NCBI RefSeq assembly: GCF_005503015.1
Contig: NZ_SCOL01000001.1
Coordinates: 434,001 to 498,000 of the forward strand
DNA length: 64,000 nucleotides
Source of the DNA: Bacillus sp. E(2018)
Lineage (GTDB): Bacteria > Bacillota > Bacilli > Bacillales > Fictibacillaceae
Reading direction: 5' to 3'
Part shown: positions 48,704 to 57,301 of the stretch, in pieces
Position numbering within the stretch: the stretch's first letter is position 1
Layout: every line of letters starts with the position of its first letter
The notes under the pieces: generated by a model
The model's input: the letters and a program-made list of their open reading frames with translations, nothing else
What the model was told of the DNA's origin: nothing
The model's database searches: none
Made by a program: the position numbers and the translations under genes

Positions 48704-49552
48704 ATGTTACCATTTTTAAAATATGAATTTTTACAAAATGCCTTCTTAACAGGAATCATGGTCGGATTGCTAGCTCCTGTTCTAGGGGTTTTTATTGTGG
48801 TAAGACGGCAAGCATTAATCGCTGATGCATTGTCTCATATCACCTTAGCGGGTATAGCTGCTAATTTGCTGTTAGGAAAGTGGTCTTCCTTCTTTGCAGC
48901 CGCTAATCCTATTTATATGGGTATGGCTTTCTCGGTTGGTGGAGCTATTTTTATTGAGCAGCTAAGAAAAGTGTACAAGCACTATGAGGAGCTTGCTATA
49001 CCAATCATTATGTCGGCGGGAATTGGTCTAAGTGTTATCTTCATCTCAATGGCTGATGGTTTCAACACTGATTTGTTCAACTATCTATTCGGAAGTATTA
49101 TTGCTGTTAAGCGTTCAGATGTTTGGACAGTTTTTGCGATCCTTGTTGTTGTTCTCTTGTTCGTATTTTTCATGTACAAAGAATTATTTGTTTTATCTTT
49201 TGATGAAGAGCAAGGAAAATTATCCGGTATTCGAAGCAACTGGATCTTAGTTGCTTTTATGGCAATAACGGCTTTAGTCATTGCTGCTTCCATGAAAATT
49301 GTAGGTATTCTCTTAGTTTCAGCACTTATGACCTTACCTGTGGCAGCAAGTATTCGAATTGCTAAAGGGTTTAAGCAAGCGATTTGGCTTTCTGTTCTTT
49401 TTGGTGAGATTTCAGTGATCGCTGGTATGTTTTTGTCATATTACTTGGATCTTGCATCAGGTGGAACGATTGTTTTATGTTTAGTTGTAATACTGGTCTT
49501 AACTATTTTCTATAAAAAATTTACAGGTTCCAGAAAGGTGGGTCACTTGTGA
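48704..49552 (+). CDS. znuB: Zinc ABC transporter permease
   Basis: This 282-residue ABC-3 family permease has about eight transmembrane helices and the metal-permease block VVRRQALIADALSHITLAGI. It starts 12 bp after the ATPase gene behind GGGGAGG and overlaps zur by 4 bp, so all three genes are one operon. Confidence 0.93.
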   Translation: MLPFLKYEFLQNAFLTGIMVGLLAPVLGVFIVVRRQALIADALSHITLAGIAANLLLGKWSSFFAAANPIYMGMAFSVGGAIFIEQLRKVYKHYEELAIPIIMSAGIGLSVIFISMADGFNTDLFNYLFGSIIAVKRSDVWTVFAILVVVLLFVFFMYKELFVLSFDEEQGKLSGIRSNWILVAFMAITALVIAASMKIVGILLVSALMTLPVAASIRIAKGFKQAIWLSVLFGEISVIAGMFLSYYLDLASGGTIVLCLVVILVLTIFYKKFTGSRKVGHL

Positions 49553-49974
49553 AACTTGCGATGACGATTGAACAGGCAATGGACCTTCTAAAAGAAAAGG
49601 GCTATAAGTATACGGAAAAGCGTAAAGATCTTCTTTCCTTGTTTGCTCGGGAAAAAAGGTACCTTACAGCTAAAGAAGTTCAAGAAGCGCTTAAAGATAA
49701 GTATCCTGGTCTTAGTTTTGATACGATCTATCGAAATCTAACTACTTTTGTGGAGTTAGAATTGCTTGAAGAAACAGAGTGGGAAGGTGAGAAAAAGTTT
49801 CGATTTACGTGTTCACACAATGAACATCATCATCACTTGATCTGCCTTACATGTGGAAGCACGAAGTCCATTCATACGTGCCCGATGGAAGTTTTAGATA
49901 GGGAATTAAATGGTTTTGACGTTACAGGTCATAAATTTGAGATTTATGGTTATTGTGAAACATGTAAAAATTAA
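49549..49974 (+). CDS. zur: Zinc uptake regulator Zur (Fur family)
   Basis: Zur represses zinc uptake genes when loaded with zinc. The 141-residue protein has an N-terminal winged helix (YTEKRKDLLSLFAREKRYLT and SFDTIYRNLTTF), a His-rich regulatory segment (CSHNEHHHHLICLTCG) and a structural zinc site made of CLTCG and CETC. The GTG start follows AAAGGTGGG and overlaps the permease gene. With the Zur box at 47866-47888 the operon is autoregulated. zur lies in the same neighbourhood in B. subtilis. Confidence 0.95.
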   Translation: MKLAMTIEQAMDLLKEKGYKYTEKRKDLLSLFAREKRYLTAKEVQEALKDKYPGLSFDTIYRNLTTFVELELLEETEWEGEKKFRFTCSHNEHHHHLICLTCGSTKSIHTCPMEVLDRELNGFDVTGHKFEIYGYCETCKN

Positions 49975-50001
49975 ACTTTTTATAAGGATTCAAGTATGTA
50001 T

Positions 50002-50043
50002 CTCCTTTTATTTAGCCAAGCTAAGGTGAAAGGAGGTTTTTTT
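50002..50043 (+). terminator. Terminator of the zur operon that contains the DUF1540 gene's ribosome binding site
   Basis: A long stem pairs 50002-50016 with 50020-50035, with a CAA loop and one bulged G, and is followed by seven T and then ATG at 50044. The 3' arm contains AAAGGAGG (50029-50036), correctly spaced (7 nt) as the Shine-Dalgarno of the next gene. Confidence 0.85.
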
Positions 50044-50256
50044 ATGCCTGAAGTTAAATGTAATGTATCGAATTGTACGTATTGGGGGGAAGGCAACAAT
50101 TGTGTAGCTGATGCTATTCTTGTTGAGATCGACAAACATGCAAATATGTCTATTGACATGAGTGCAGACGGTAGCCTCCATGGTGATGCGACTCATAAAG
50201 ATGCAGCCCACGACACAGCTGAAACATGTTGCCATACGTTTAAAGCTAAACATTAA
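50044..50256 (+). CDS. DUF1540 small Cys-rich protein
   Basis: This 70-residue protein begins MPEVKCNVSNCTYWGEGNNC and has the DUF1540 arrangement of cysteines (C6, C11, C20 and a Cys pair near residue 61), suggesting metal binding. The function is unknown; related small Cys-rich proteins occur in spore formers. The ATG at 50044 lies 7 nt after AAAGGAGG, which is part of the preceding terminator. It lies directly after zur and before yqfX, each with its own terminator. A link to zinc is only contextual. Confidence 0.87.
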   Translation: MPEVKCNVSNCTYWGEGNNCVADAILVEIDKHANMSIDMSADGSLHGDATHKDAAHDTAETCCHTFKAKH

Positions 50257-50258
50257 GC

Positions 50259-50286
50259 AAAGAGGCCGAGAATAGGCCTCTTTTTA
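50259..50286 (+). terminator. Terminator of the DUF1540 gene
   Basis: AGAGGCC (50261-50267) pairs with GGCCTCT (50275-50281), followed by a T run. Confidence 0.85.
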
Positions 50287-50370
50287 ATGCCCATAAACTA
50301 ACATCTATGAAAAGGTCACTTTATTGCCATAATAAGAACGCTCCTTAACACTATAATAGGGGGAATCATC

Positions 50371-50754
50371 ATGGCATACGAAAGAGATGAACGTACAATT
50401 AATAATAATGAAGCGGTATTTCGTGAAGAAATGGCCGCGGAAGCTGTACCAGTTCCTGTAAGAAGTGATATGACGTTGCCTGAGAACGAGAGACCTCGTT
50501 ATTCAGAGCGTGACGACGATCGCAGACACGAACACGAAGATTCACGGGAAAGAGCGGGAGGTAAAGCGACAGGGATCATCGCGATCATCCTATCTGTATT
50601 ATCTTTGTTCATACTTCCTGTGTTGTTTGGGGCAGCAGGTATTATTGTTGGATTCATTGCCAGAAGACAAGGTGCACATTCGCTTGGTAATTGGGCAATC
50701 GGCATAGGTGTCGTGTCCATTGTCATTTCGTTGTTTTTTGCACCATTCTTTTAA
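50371..50754 (+). CDS. yqfX: YqfX-like membrane protein
   Basis: This 127-residue protein has a hydrophilic, Glu/Arg-rich N-terminal half and two transmembrane helices in the C-terminal half (about 68-92 and 103-125), with a short Gly-rich loop GFIARRQGAHSLGNWAIG between them. It resembles DUF4190-type proteins and B. subtilis YqfX by position near zur and ispG. The function is unknown. GGGGG precedes the ATG, and a terminator follows. Confidence 0.82.
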   Translation: MAYERDERTINNNEAVFREEMAAEAVPVPVRSDMTLPENERPRYSERDDDRRHEHEDSRERAGGKATGIIAIILSVLSLFILPVLFGAAGIIVGFIARRQGAHSLGNWAIGIGVVSIVISLFFAPFF

Positions 50755-50767
50755 AGGAAAAAGGAGC

Positions 50768-50798
50768 AAAGAAGAAGCTAACCGCTTCTTCTTTTTTA
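50768..50798 (+). terminator. Terminator of yqfX
   Basis: GAAGAAGC (50771-50778) pairs with GCTTCTTC (50784-50791), followed by a T run. Confidence 0.85.
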
Positions 50799-50873
50799 TG
50801 GGATAAGGATGTTTTTGAATACATTGCTGTTTTTGAAATGCTGTTTTAGTAGACTTTGTAGCTTGTGGAAGTA

Positions 50874-51062
50874 ATTGATTTCCGTTTCAGGTGCTCGCTT
50901 TCCGCGGGGCAGGCAGTGAGCCACATTTGGACGTTTCACTTTTAATTGTCTCACCTGCCCACCTATCCCGCAGGATAAGGAAGGCTACGGAAGCGATACA
51001 TCGCACGAAGAAAATTTGAAGTTTAATTTTCGAGGAGTCTCGCACCCTGCACTCCAATCAAC
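50874..51062 (-). repeat. GC-rich dispersed repeat, copy C (inverted, with an AT-rich insert)
   Basis: On the minus strand this copy reads from GTTGATTGGAGTGCAGGGTG to GGAAATCAAT and shares GTGCGAGACTCCT, GGCAGGTGAGAC, GGCTCAC and CCCCGCGGAAAGCGAG with copy A. A different insert of about 57 bp interrupts it after GAGACTCCT. That insert contains two palindromes, GAAAATT/AATTTTC and GCGAT/ATCGC. Confidence 0.8.
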
Positions 51063-51139
51063 CCATCTTCGAAGAAAAGAAAAGGCCGTTTTCTGTAAGA
51101 TTGTTGCTCTTAGGACGTTTTCATTTCTTCCTCTAGCAA

Positions 51140-51475
51140 GTTGATTGTAGCGTAAGGTTGCCTGCCTGCCACATGAGGAGCTTCTCGCAAGGCATGCGAC
51201 GAGGAAGTTCACTTCTTTAGCATAGACTTGTAGACGCAGGAGCAGAGATACAACCTTGAAGCGGGCTGGTGGAGACTCCTAATGGGGCAAAGCGGCAGTC
51301 AGAAAAGTGAAAGTGACTCGTTTAGCCCCGACAAGCAGTAGGTAAACGGGCTTGAAAGGCGCATTATGCCTTCTTGGCCGTTTACTTTTTGACCTCGAGG
51401 GGCTAGTCACTGCAACTAAACAGGAGGCTCACCGTTCGCCCCATGGAAAGCGTGCAACCTGGAGCGGAAATCAAC
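51140..51475 (+). repeat. GC-rich dispersed repeat, copy D (diverged, with the 121-bp element)
   Basis: The ends are GTTGATT (51140) and AATCAAC (to 51475). The left third is diverged and appears to carry other insertions. The right part keeps GGAGGCTCACCG, a mutated CCCCATGGAAAGCG and CAACCTGGAGCGGAAATC. Together with copy C it fills the 825-bp gap between yqfX and ispG, where I see no credible gene. Confidence 0.75.
51298..51418 (+). repeat. 121-bp structured element inside copy D
   Basis: It has the same length and orientation as the element at 26269-26389 and the same ends (GTCAGAAAAGTG to CACTGCAACTA). Outer arms are AGTGACT (51312-51318) and AGTCACT (51405-51411). Differences from the other copy preserve base pairing. 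Confidence 0.85.
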
Positions 51476-51544
51476 TACTTTCAGGAAACACCAATGTATA
51501 CGAAAACATTTTTTTGAAAAAGCAAAGATCGATTATAGCATTAG

Positions 51545-51575
51545 AAAAAGCTCCCGAAGATGGGAGCTTTTTTTA
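51545..51575. terminator. Terminator of ispG
   Basis: AAAAAGCTCCC (51545-51555) and GGGAGCTTTTTTT (from 51562) form a hairpin with A and T runs on its two sides, next to the ispG stop on the minus strand. Confidence 0.85.
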
Positions 51576-51578
51576 AAT

Positions 51579-52691
51579 TTATACTTGCTGAGCCGCAGCT
51601 TCAGCTTTTAATTTTTCTTCATGTGCTTTTGCTAAAATGTCTACTTCTTTTTTTAGTTCATCTAAAAGCTGATCTTCTGGAATTTTCCTTACGATTTCTC
51701 CGTGGCGGAATAGCAATCCTTCGCCACGCGCGCCAGCGATTCCAATATCCGCTTCACGTGCCTCTCCAGGTCCGTTAACAGCACATCCAAGTACAGCAAC
51801 TTTGATTGGAGCGCGCACGTTAGAGATATATTCCTCAACTTCATTTGCGATTGAAATAAGATCAATCTCAATGCGTCCACAAGTCGGGCAAGAAATCAGT
51901 GTGGCAGCATCGGAAAGAAGTCCGAATGATTTTAATAATTCACGTGCAACCTTAACTTCTTCAACAGGATCGGCACTAAGCGAAATACGAACGGTGTTTC
52001 CAATTCCCTTATGAAGGATAGCACCTAGTCCTGCAGCACTTTTAACGGTACCTGCAAAAAGTGTACCTGATTCTGTGATCCCAAGGTGTAATGGGTAATC
52101 AAAGGCTTTTGCAGCTTTTTCATAAGCTTCGATAGCAAGGTTAACATCAGACGCTTTCATGGATACGATAATATCATGAAAATCGAGATCTTCTAGAATC
52201 TTAATATGGTGTAGAGCACTCTCGACCATTCCATCTGCTGTAGGATAACCGTACTTTTCAAGGTACTTCTTTTCAAGTGAGCCTGCGTTAACACCGATTC
52301 GAATCGGGATCCCTTTAGCTTTTGCAGCTTTTACCACAGCTTCAACCTTTTCACGGCGACCGATGTTACCAGGATTGATTCTAATCTTGTCGGCTCCACC
52401 TTCGATGGCTTTCAGTGCAAGCTTATAATCAAAATGAATGTCTACAACCAACGGGATATTAATTCTTTTCTTTATGTCTGCGATCGCTTCTGCAGCACGC
52501 ATATCAGGACATGCAACACGTACCACTTGGCAGCCCGCTTCTTCCAAACGTAAAATTTCAGCTACTGTAGCCTCAACATCGTGTGTCTTTGTTGTTGTCA
52601 TACTTTGCACAATAACCTGATCAGTTCCACCTATTGTTAAGTTTCCTACTTTTACAGGTCTTGTTTTAGATCGGTGGGTGATTTCACTCAT
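51579..52691 (-). CDS. ispG: 4-hydroxy-3-methylbut-2-enyl diphosphate synthase (flavodoxin-type)
   Basis: IspG converts MEcPP to HMBPP in the MEP isoprenoid pathway, directly before IspH. The 370-residue protein has a TIM-barrel N-terminal domain ([32 protein letters not shown]) and a C-terminal iron-sulfur domain with LISCPTCGR and [13 protein letters not shown]. It lies downstream of yqfX in the opposite orientation, as in the B. subtilis neighbourhood. Confidence 0.96.
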   Translation of the reverse strand: MSEITHRSKTRPVKVGNLTIGGTDQVIVQSMTTTKTHDVEATVAEILRLEEAGCQVVRVACPDMRAAEAIADIKKRINIPLVVDIHFDYKLALKAIEGGADKIRINPGNIGRREKVEAVVKAAKAKGIPIRIGVNAGSLEKKYLEKYGYPTADGMVESALHHIKILEDLDFHDIIVSMKASDVNLAIEAYEKAAKAFDYPLHLGITESGTLFAGTVKSAAGLGAILHKGIGNTVRISLSADPVEEVKVARELLKSFGLLSDAATLISCPTCGRIEIDLISIANEVEEYISNVRAPIKVAVLGCAVNGPGEAREADIGIAGARGEGLLFRHGEIVRKIPEDQLLDELKKEVDILAKAHEEKLKAEAAAQQV

Positions 52692-52792
52692 TGGTGAATC
52701 GCTCCTTTTTTCAAATTGACAGTATTATTCTGTCCTATCATCAGTTCATTTTAGCAGGGAACATTTTGTTTTGACAAGTAATGTTATCTCAC

Positions 52793-53116
52793 TTACTTAT
52801 GATATAAAGGGAATTTGTAGGATTTACCTATTTGTATATTCTCAGGATTCACATCAGGGTTAAGTGATTTAAAGTCTTTCAGCATAGATACGATAGAATA
52901 ATTTTTATTTGAATTCAGTTGTTCTACAACAGAAATTAGCGTGTCTCCAGGCGATACTTCATAGGTTTTAAAATTTTGTTTATTCTTATCTTTTTTCTTT
53001 TCTGTATGTATTTCTGCGTTGGCCGGACTAGACTGAGGGAGTGTCCCGATCTTCAAATCATAAGCAACCACATATAAAATTAGCATGATTACACAAACTC
53101 TTATGAATCGTTTCAT
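52793..53116 (-). CDS. yqfZ: LysM-domain protein (YqfZ-like)
   Basis: This 107-residue protein has an N-terminal signal anchor (about residues 3-20), a short charged linker, and one LysM peptidoglycan-binding domain (about 53-106, starting YEVSPGDTLISVVEQLN). It is probably attached to the membrane and binds cell wall or spore cortex. The start at 53116 follows AAAGGAGAGGGG. It lies next to ispG as yqfZ does in B. subtilis. Confidence 0.85.
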   Translation of the reverse strand: MKRFIRVCVIMLILYVVAYDLKIGTLPQSSPANAEIHTEKKKDKNKQNFKTYEVSPGDTLISVVEQLNSNKNYSIVSMLKDFKSLNPDVNPENIQIGKSYKFPLYHK

Positions 53117-53285
53117 AAATCCCCTCTCCTTTCGCATATGTTACTATATGCTTGTCCATTTTCTTTATGACAAGTTTAAAGTGACTTCTTTCTTGAGCAT
53201 GGTGTAAAATGGAAAGGCAGGAAGGACAGAAAAAAATAAATTTCTGCGTATCTTTGTAGTTGTACCGATTGGAGAGGTGAAAGTT

Positions 53286-54161
53286 ATGAAAAAAGCAAAA
53301 ATACTTGCTCTGCTATCCATAATGACTGCAGCGCTATTTATTGCTCCTTTGACAATGTATGCTGATGCTGCACCTGGGGACATTATCGTAACGTTAGGTG
53401 AGAATTTGACAGAGCAACAAAAAAGTGAGCTATTAAAAGAAATGGACGTTCCTGCTGATGTGGAATCTGTAGTTGTTACAAATGAGGAAGAACATCAATA
53501 TTTAGGCAACTATATTTCAAAAGCGCAAATCGGATCAAAAGCAATCTCGTCAACAAAGATTACAATTGGTGATAAAGACCAAGGATTATCGGTCAAGACG
53601 AATAATATTAATTGGGTTACAGAAGAAATGTATATGAATGCTTTAACGACTGCAGGTGTAACGGACGCAGAGATCTATGTAACAGCACCATTTGAAGTTT
53701 CAGGAACTGCAGCTTTAACAGGTATAATCAAAGCGTACGAGTCTACAGCACAGATTGAAATTCCTGAAGCTCAAAAACAAGTGGCAAATGAAGAGATGGT
53801 AAAAACTGCAGAACTTGGTGAAAGAATCGGAACGAAGGAAGCTACGGAGCTGATGACGCGAGTTAAAGAAGAAATCGCGAAAAATCCGGTACAATCAGAA
53901 GAAGATCTGCGAGCTTTAATTGAAAAAGTCGCAAAAGATATGGGAATCGAACTAACACAAGAAGAACTAAACGGGCTGCTTGCATTGTTCAATAAGATGA
54001 AAGATTTAAATATCGATTGGGATCAAGTTCAAAATGGCCTAAAGGACATTAGTGATAATCTTGGTAACTTCTTAAATGATGAGGGGACACAGTCCTTTTT
54101 TCAAAAGATAATTGATTTCTTTATGGCTATAATTGATGCGATTAAATCACTCTTTAAATAG
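53286..54161 (+). CDS. Secreted DUF1002 protein (YqgA-like)
   Basis: This 291-residue protein has a signal peptide (residues 1-27, ending MYADA) and an exported alpha/beta region followed by a helical C-terminal part, ending in a hydrophobic segment FFMAIIDAIKSLF. It matches the DUF1002 family of secreted Bacillus proteins. The function is unknown. The start at 53286 follows GGAGAGGTGAA. It converges with the DUF1189 gene on a shared terminator. Confidence 0.83.
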   Translation: MKKAKILALLSIMTAALFIAPLTMYADAAPGDIIVTLGENLTEQQKSELLKEMDVPADVESVVVTNEEEHQYLGNYISKAQIGSKAISSTKITIGDKDQGLSVKTNNINWVTEEMYMNALTTAGVTDAEIYVTAPFEVSGTAALTGIIKAYESTAQIEIPEAQKQVANEEMVKTAELGERIGTKEATELMTRVKEEIAKNPVQSEEDLRALIEKVAKDMGIELTQEELNGLLALFNKMKDLNIDWDQVQNGLKDISDNLGNFLNDEGTQSFFQKIIDFFMAIIDAIKSLFK

Positions 54162-54165
54162 AATT

Positions 54166-54200
54166 AAAAAAAAGCGGCTTCCCGGCCGCTTTTTTTATTT
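54166..54200. terminator. Bidirectional terminator between the DUF1002 and DUF1189 genes
   Basis: AAAGCGGC (54171-54178) pairs with GCCGCTTT (54185-54192), with A and T runs on the two sides. Confidence 0.87.
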
Positions 54201-54734
54201 TTTTCTAGGAATCTTGGCGATTGAGAGAGCACATATGAGAAAAGCTAACATCCAAAACCACAAAAATGAATAGGGGATATGTACATTTAAAAAGAAAAGG
54301 ACTGTTAATAATACCGATGGAATGGTAATGGAGTAGCAAGATAGTACCCATAGGTGTCTGTAAGATTGTTTTCTCTTAAGAAGTTGTGCCAGTGGGATGG
54401 CTAAGGCAGCTAAAATTGAAGCGCCAGAAAACAAAATTCCTGAAAAGAGAACATACATTACTACATATATAACAGCAATAATGATCGGAAAGATGCCATC
54501 CAGAGTGGAAGCGAAGTTTTGCATTTGATCAGGATTCAATCCAAAACTCTCAAAATTGTTCAACGGTTGATTCTTAGATACAAGACCAACTAAAAATATA
54601 CTGAAAACAGGAATCATACATAATAGCGTCAACAATAATACATACATGATAGTACTGCCGACTCCTAAGAAACGAAAAGATGCGATAGATTTGAAAGACC
54701 ATAAACTCTTAACAAAACGAATATGTAATTTCAT
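54195..54734 (-). CDS. DUF1189 membrane protein (YqgB-like)
   Basis: This 179-residue integral membrane protein has about five transmembrane helices. The first part reads IRFVKSLWSFKSIASFRFLGVG, the family's conserved juxtamembrane start, before the first helix. The function is unknown. The start at 54734 follows AAAGGAGC; the longer frame to 54800 lacks a site. Its position corresponds to yqgB in B. subtilis. Confidence 0.83.
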   Translation of the reverse strand: MKLHIRFVKSLWSFKSIASFRFLGVGSTIMYVLLLTLLCMIPVFSIFLVGLVSKNQPLNNFESFGLNPDQMQNFASTLDGIFPIIIAVIYVVMYVLFSGILFSGASILAALAIPLAQLLKRKQSYRHLWVLSCYSITIPSVLLTVLFFLNVHIPYSFLWFWMLAFLICALSIAKIPRKK

Positions 54735-54909
54735 GTGAAAAGCTCCTTTAATTGTTAGCATCATTAGTGTACATGAATGGATAGCTTTCGACAATATCAT
54801 TCATTTGTAAAGGTAATGTTACAAATCTTCTATTTTTATTTACACAAACAACACAAATAGAGATAATGGCGGAGGTTGATAAATGATAGTAAACAAGGAG
54901 CTGTAAACA

Positions 54910-56529
54910 TTGAATTATCAAGAGATGTTATTTCAATTTATCGGAGGATTGGGGATCTTCTTATTCGGTATTAAATACATGGGAGATGGCCTTCAAAACT
55001 CTGCAGGAGACCGATTGCGAGAAATACTTGATAAATTAACAACAAATCCTTTCATGGGAGTTTTAGCAGGAATATTCGTTACAGTATTAATACAAAGTAG
55101 TTCCGGTACGACAGTTCTTACTGTTGGACTTGTGAATGCAGGATTCTTAACTTTGCGTCAAGCTATAGGTGTTATCATGGGTGCCAACATCGGTACTACA
55201 ATTACATCTTTTATTATCGGTATTGATGTAGGAGAATACGCATTGCCGATCATTGCCGTTGGTTCGATCTTAATCTTCTTCTTTAAGAATCCGAAATATA
55301 ATTATTTTGGACAGATTACATTCGGTTTTGGAGCACTGTTTCTAGGTCTTGAACTAATGGGAGATGGGATGAAGCCTCTAAGTAGTCTTCAATCGTTTCA
55401 AGATTTAACTGTCTCAATGAGTGATAATCCGATTCTTGGGGTCGTAATCGGAACTTTGTTTACAGTAATCGTTCAGTCTTCAAGTGCAACGATCGGGATA
55501 TTGCAAGAGCTTTATTCACAAAACATGATCGATCTAAAAGCAGCACTTCCTGTGTTGTTCGGTGATAATATCGGAACAACGATCACAGCTATTCTTGCAG
55601 CGATCGGAACAACTGTTGCAGCAAGACGTGCTGCACTTACACACGTTATCTTTAATCTAGTTGGAACACTTATCTTCTTGATCATACTTGTTCCTTTTAG
55701 ACACTATATTGAATTTTTAACAGCAAAATTAGACTTAGAACCTGCTATGCAGATTGCCTTTGCGCATGGAACCTTTAATGTAACGAACGTTCTTATCCAA
55801 TTCTGGTTTATTGGAGCACTTGCTTACATCGTAACAAAGTTAATTAAAGGTGAAGATGTTCTCATTGAATACAAAGCAAAACATCTCGATGAAATCGTAT
55901 TAGAAACAGCACCATCATTAGCAATTAGACAAGCGAAACAAGAGATTATTCGAATGGCTAATTATTCGCAGAACGGCTTAAAAGAAGCGATCACTTATTT
56001 GAACGAGAAAGATAAAAAGAGTGCAGATCTAGCGATGCAATATGAAGAGGCGATTAACAATTTAGATCGTCAAATCACTGCTTATTTGGTCAAATTGTCT
56101 GCACATCCATTAACTCCACAAGAATCGAACGAACACTCTATGCTATTAGACACGTCTCGTGATATAGAGCGTATTGGTGACCATATGGAGAATATTATTG
56201 AGCTTGTGGACTACCAACTACGAAACAATGTACGCTTAACAGATACCGCAAAACAGGACCTTGATGAAATGTTCACGTTAACCGTTTCTACGGTTGATAA
56301 AGCTGTTAAGGCACTCGAAGAAGGTAATGTTGAACTTGCTAAGGAAGTCTTAGGCTTAGAAGACAAGATTGATAAGATGGAACGTACACTTCGTAAGCAA
56401 CACATCATGCGTATGAATGAAGGTCAGTGTGATGGAAATGCTGGTATCGTCTTCGTCGATATCATCAGCAACCTTGAAAGAATAGGCGATCATGCTGTAA
56501 ACATTGCAGAAGCAGTATTAGAGAAGTAA
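54910..56529 (+). CDS. Na+/phosphate cotransporter (NptA/YqeW family)
   Basis: This 539-residue protein has an N-terminal Na/Pi cotransporter domain with two repeated QSSS motifs (IQSSSGTTVL and VQSSSATIGI), each followed by GANIGTT or GDNIGTT, and a C-terminal PhoU-like helical domain (about 340-535). It imports phosphate with sodium. The TTG start follows AAGGAG. In B. subtilis yqeW lies between mtaB and rpsU; here that place holds deoC and this gene is 40 kb away. A terminator follows. Confidence 0.93.
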   Translation: MNYQEMLFQFIGGLGIFLFGIKYMGDGLQNSAGDRLREILDKLTTNPFMGVLAGIFVTVLIQSSSGTTVLTVGLVNAGFLTLRQAIGVIMGANIGTTITSFIIGIDVGEYALPIIAVGSILIFFFKNPKYNYFGQITFGFGALFLGLELMGDGMKPLSSLQSFQDLTVSMSDNPILGVVIGTLFTVIVQSSSATIGILQELYSQNMIDLKAALPVLFGDNIGTTITAILAAIGTTVAARRAALTHVIFNLVGTLIFLIILVPFRHYIEFLTAKLDLEPAMQIAFAHGTFNVTNVLIQFWFIGALAYIVTKLIKGEDVLIEYKAKHLDEIVLETAPSLAIRQAKQEIIRMANYSQNGLKEAITYLNEKDKKSADLAMQYEEAINNLDRQITAYLVKLSAHPLTPQESNEHSMLLDTSRDIERIGDHMENIIELVDYQLRNNVRLTDTAKQDLDEMFTLTVSTVDKAVKALEEGNVELAKEVLGLEDKIDKMERTLRKQHIMRMNEGQCDGNAGIVFVDIISNLERIGDHAVNIAEAVLEK

Positions 56530-56536
56530 AATGAAT

Positions 56537-56568
56537 CCAAGAGGCTTTTTAGTCTCTTGGTTTTTTTA
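56537..56568 (+). terminator. Terminator of the Na/Pi cotransporter gene
   Basis: CCAAGAG (56537-56543) pairs with CTCTTGG (56554-56560), followed by seven T residues. Confidence 0.85.
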
Positions 56569-56586
56569 TATAAAGGAGAAGTAAAT

Positions 56587-57069
56587 ATGGATATTTTATA
56601 TTGGATCATCATCGGTGTAACATTTGCCATTAGCTTTGTCGCGTTGATCTATCCTATCTTACCAGGCGTATTATTTCTTGCAGCGGGTTTTATCATCTAT
56701 GGGTTTGCGTTTTCGTTCGAACCGTTCACACCTTTTTTCATCATTGTTCAGGTATTATTGTTTATCAGTTTGTTTATCGTTGACTATGTAGGAAATGCAT
56801 ATGCAGTGAAGAAAAAAGGCGGATCAAAGGCTGCCCTATGGGGAAGCACAATCGGTTTGATCGCAGGGCCATTTGTTATTCCAGTCGCAGGAATCTTGAT
56901 CGGACCTTTTATAGGAGCTGTATTAGCAGAACTTCTTTTTCAAAAGAAAGGACTCAAAGCAGCTGTATCAATAGGGATAGGGACTGTTCTTGCCTTTGTA
57001 GGTACCACTCTAATAAAAGTGCTTACGCAAGCCATAATGATTGGTTATTTTTATTACCAAGTCTTATAA
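56587..57069 (+). CDS. yqgC: DUF456 membrane protein (YqgC-like)
   Basis: This 160-residue protein is almost wholly hydrophobic, with about four transmembrane helices and a Gly/Pro-rich GSTIGLIAGPFVIPVAGILIG region typical of DUF456. The function is unknown. AAAGGAGAAG precedes the ATG at 56587. It lies just after a terminator and before a tRNA cluster; in B. subtilis yqgC precedes sodA directly. Confidence 0.85.
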   Translation: MDILYWIIIGVTFAISFVALIYPILPGVLFLAAGFIIYGFAFSFEPFTPFFIIVQVLLFISLFIVDYVGNAYAVKKKGGSKAALWGSTIGLIAGPFVIPVAGILIGPFIGAVLAELLFQKKGLKAAVSIGIGTVLAFVGTTLIKVLTQAIMIGYFYYQVL

Positions 57070-57159
57070 TACTTTCTTGCTAATTATGTACCACCATGCT
57101 ATATTATTTTTGTTCTAACAAAGCACATGTGTTCGTTCTGATTAATTTCAAAAATGTTA

Positions 57160-57189
57160 TTGACTTTAAATGAGACATCGTGCTATAGT
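57160..57189 (+). promoter_or_regulatory. Promoter of the tRNA cluster
   Basis: TTGACT (57160-57165) and TATAGT (57184-57189) are 18 bp apart, about 34 bp before tRNA-Asn. Confidence 0.7.
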
Positions 57190-57222
57190 AGTTCTTGTCC
57201 TTAACAAACGTTAAGACGTTAT

Positions 57223-57297
57223 TCCACAGTAGCTCAGTGGTAGAGCTATCGGCTGTTAACCGATCGGTCGTAGGTTCGAGTCCTACCTGTGGAGCCA
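57223..57297 (+). tRNA. tRNA-Asn (GTT)
   Basis: The acceptor stem TCCACAG/CTGTGGA is complete, the anticodon loop carries GTT, the T loop is TTCGAGT, and CCA is encoded. It is the first of six tRNA genes. Confidence 0.96.
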
Positions 57298-57301
57298 TTT
57301 T

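Noticed and set aside
50985..51576. Two frames (50985-51212 minus, 51352-51576 plus) in the yqfX-ispG gap
   Set aside because: Both are translations of the repeat copies and have no homologue I recognise.
57104..57298. Minus-strand frame containing GLEPTTDRLTADSS
   Set aside because: This is the antisense of tRNA-Asn, a well-known false protein call in many genomes.
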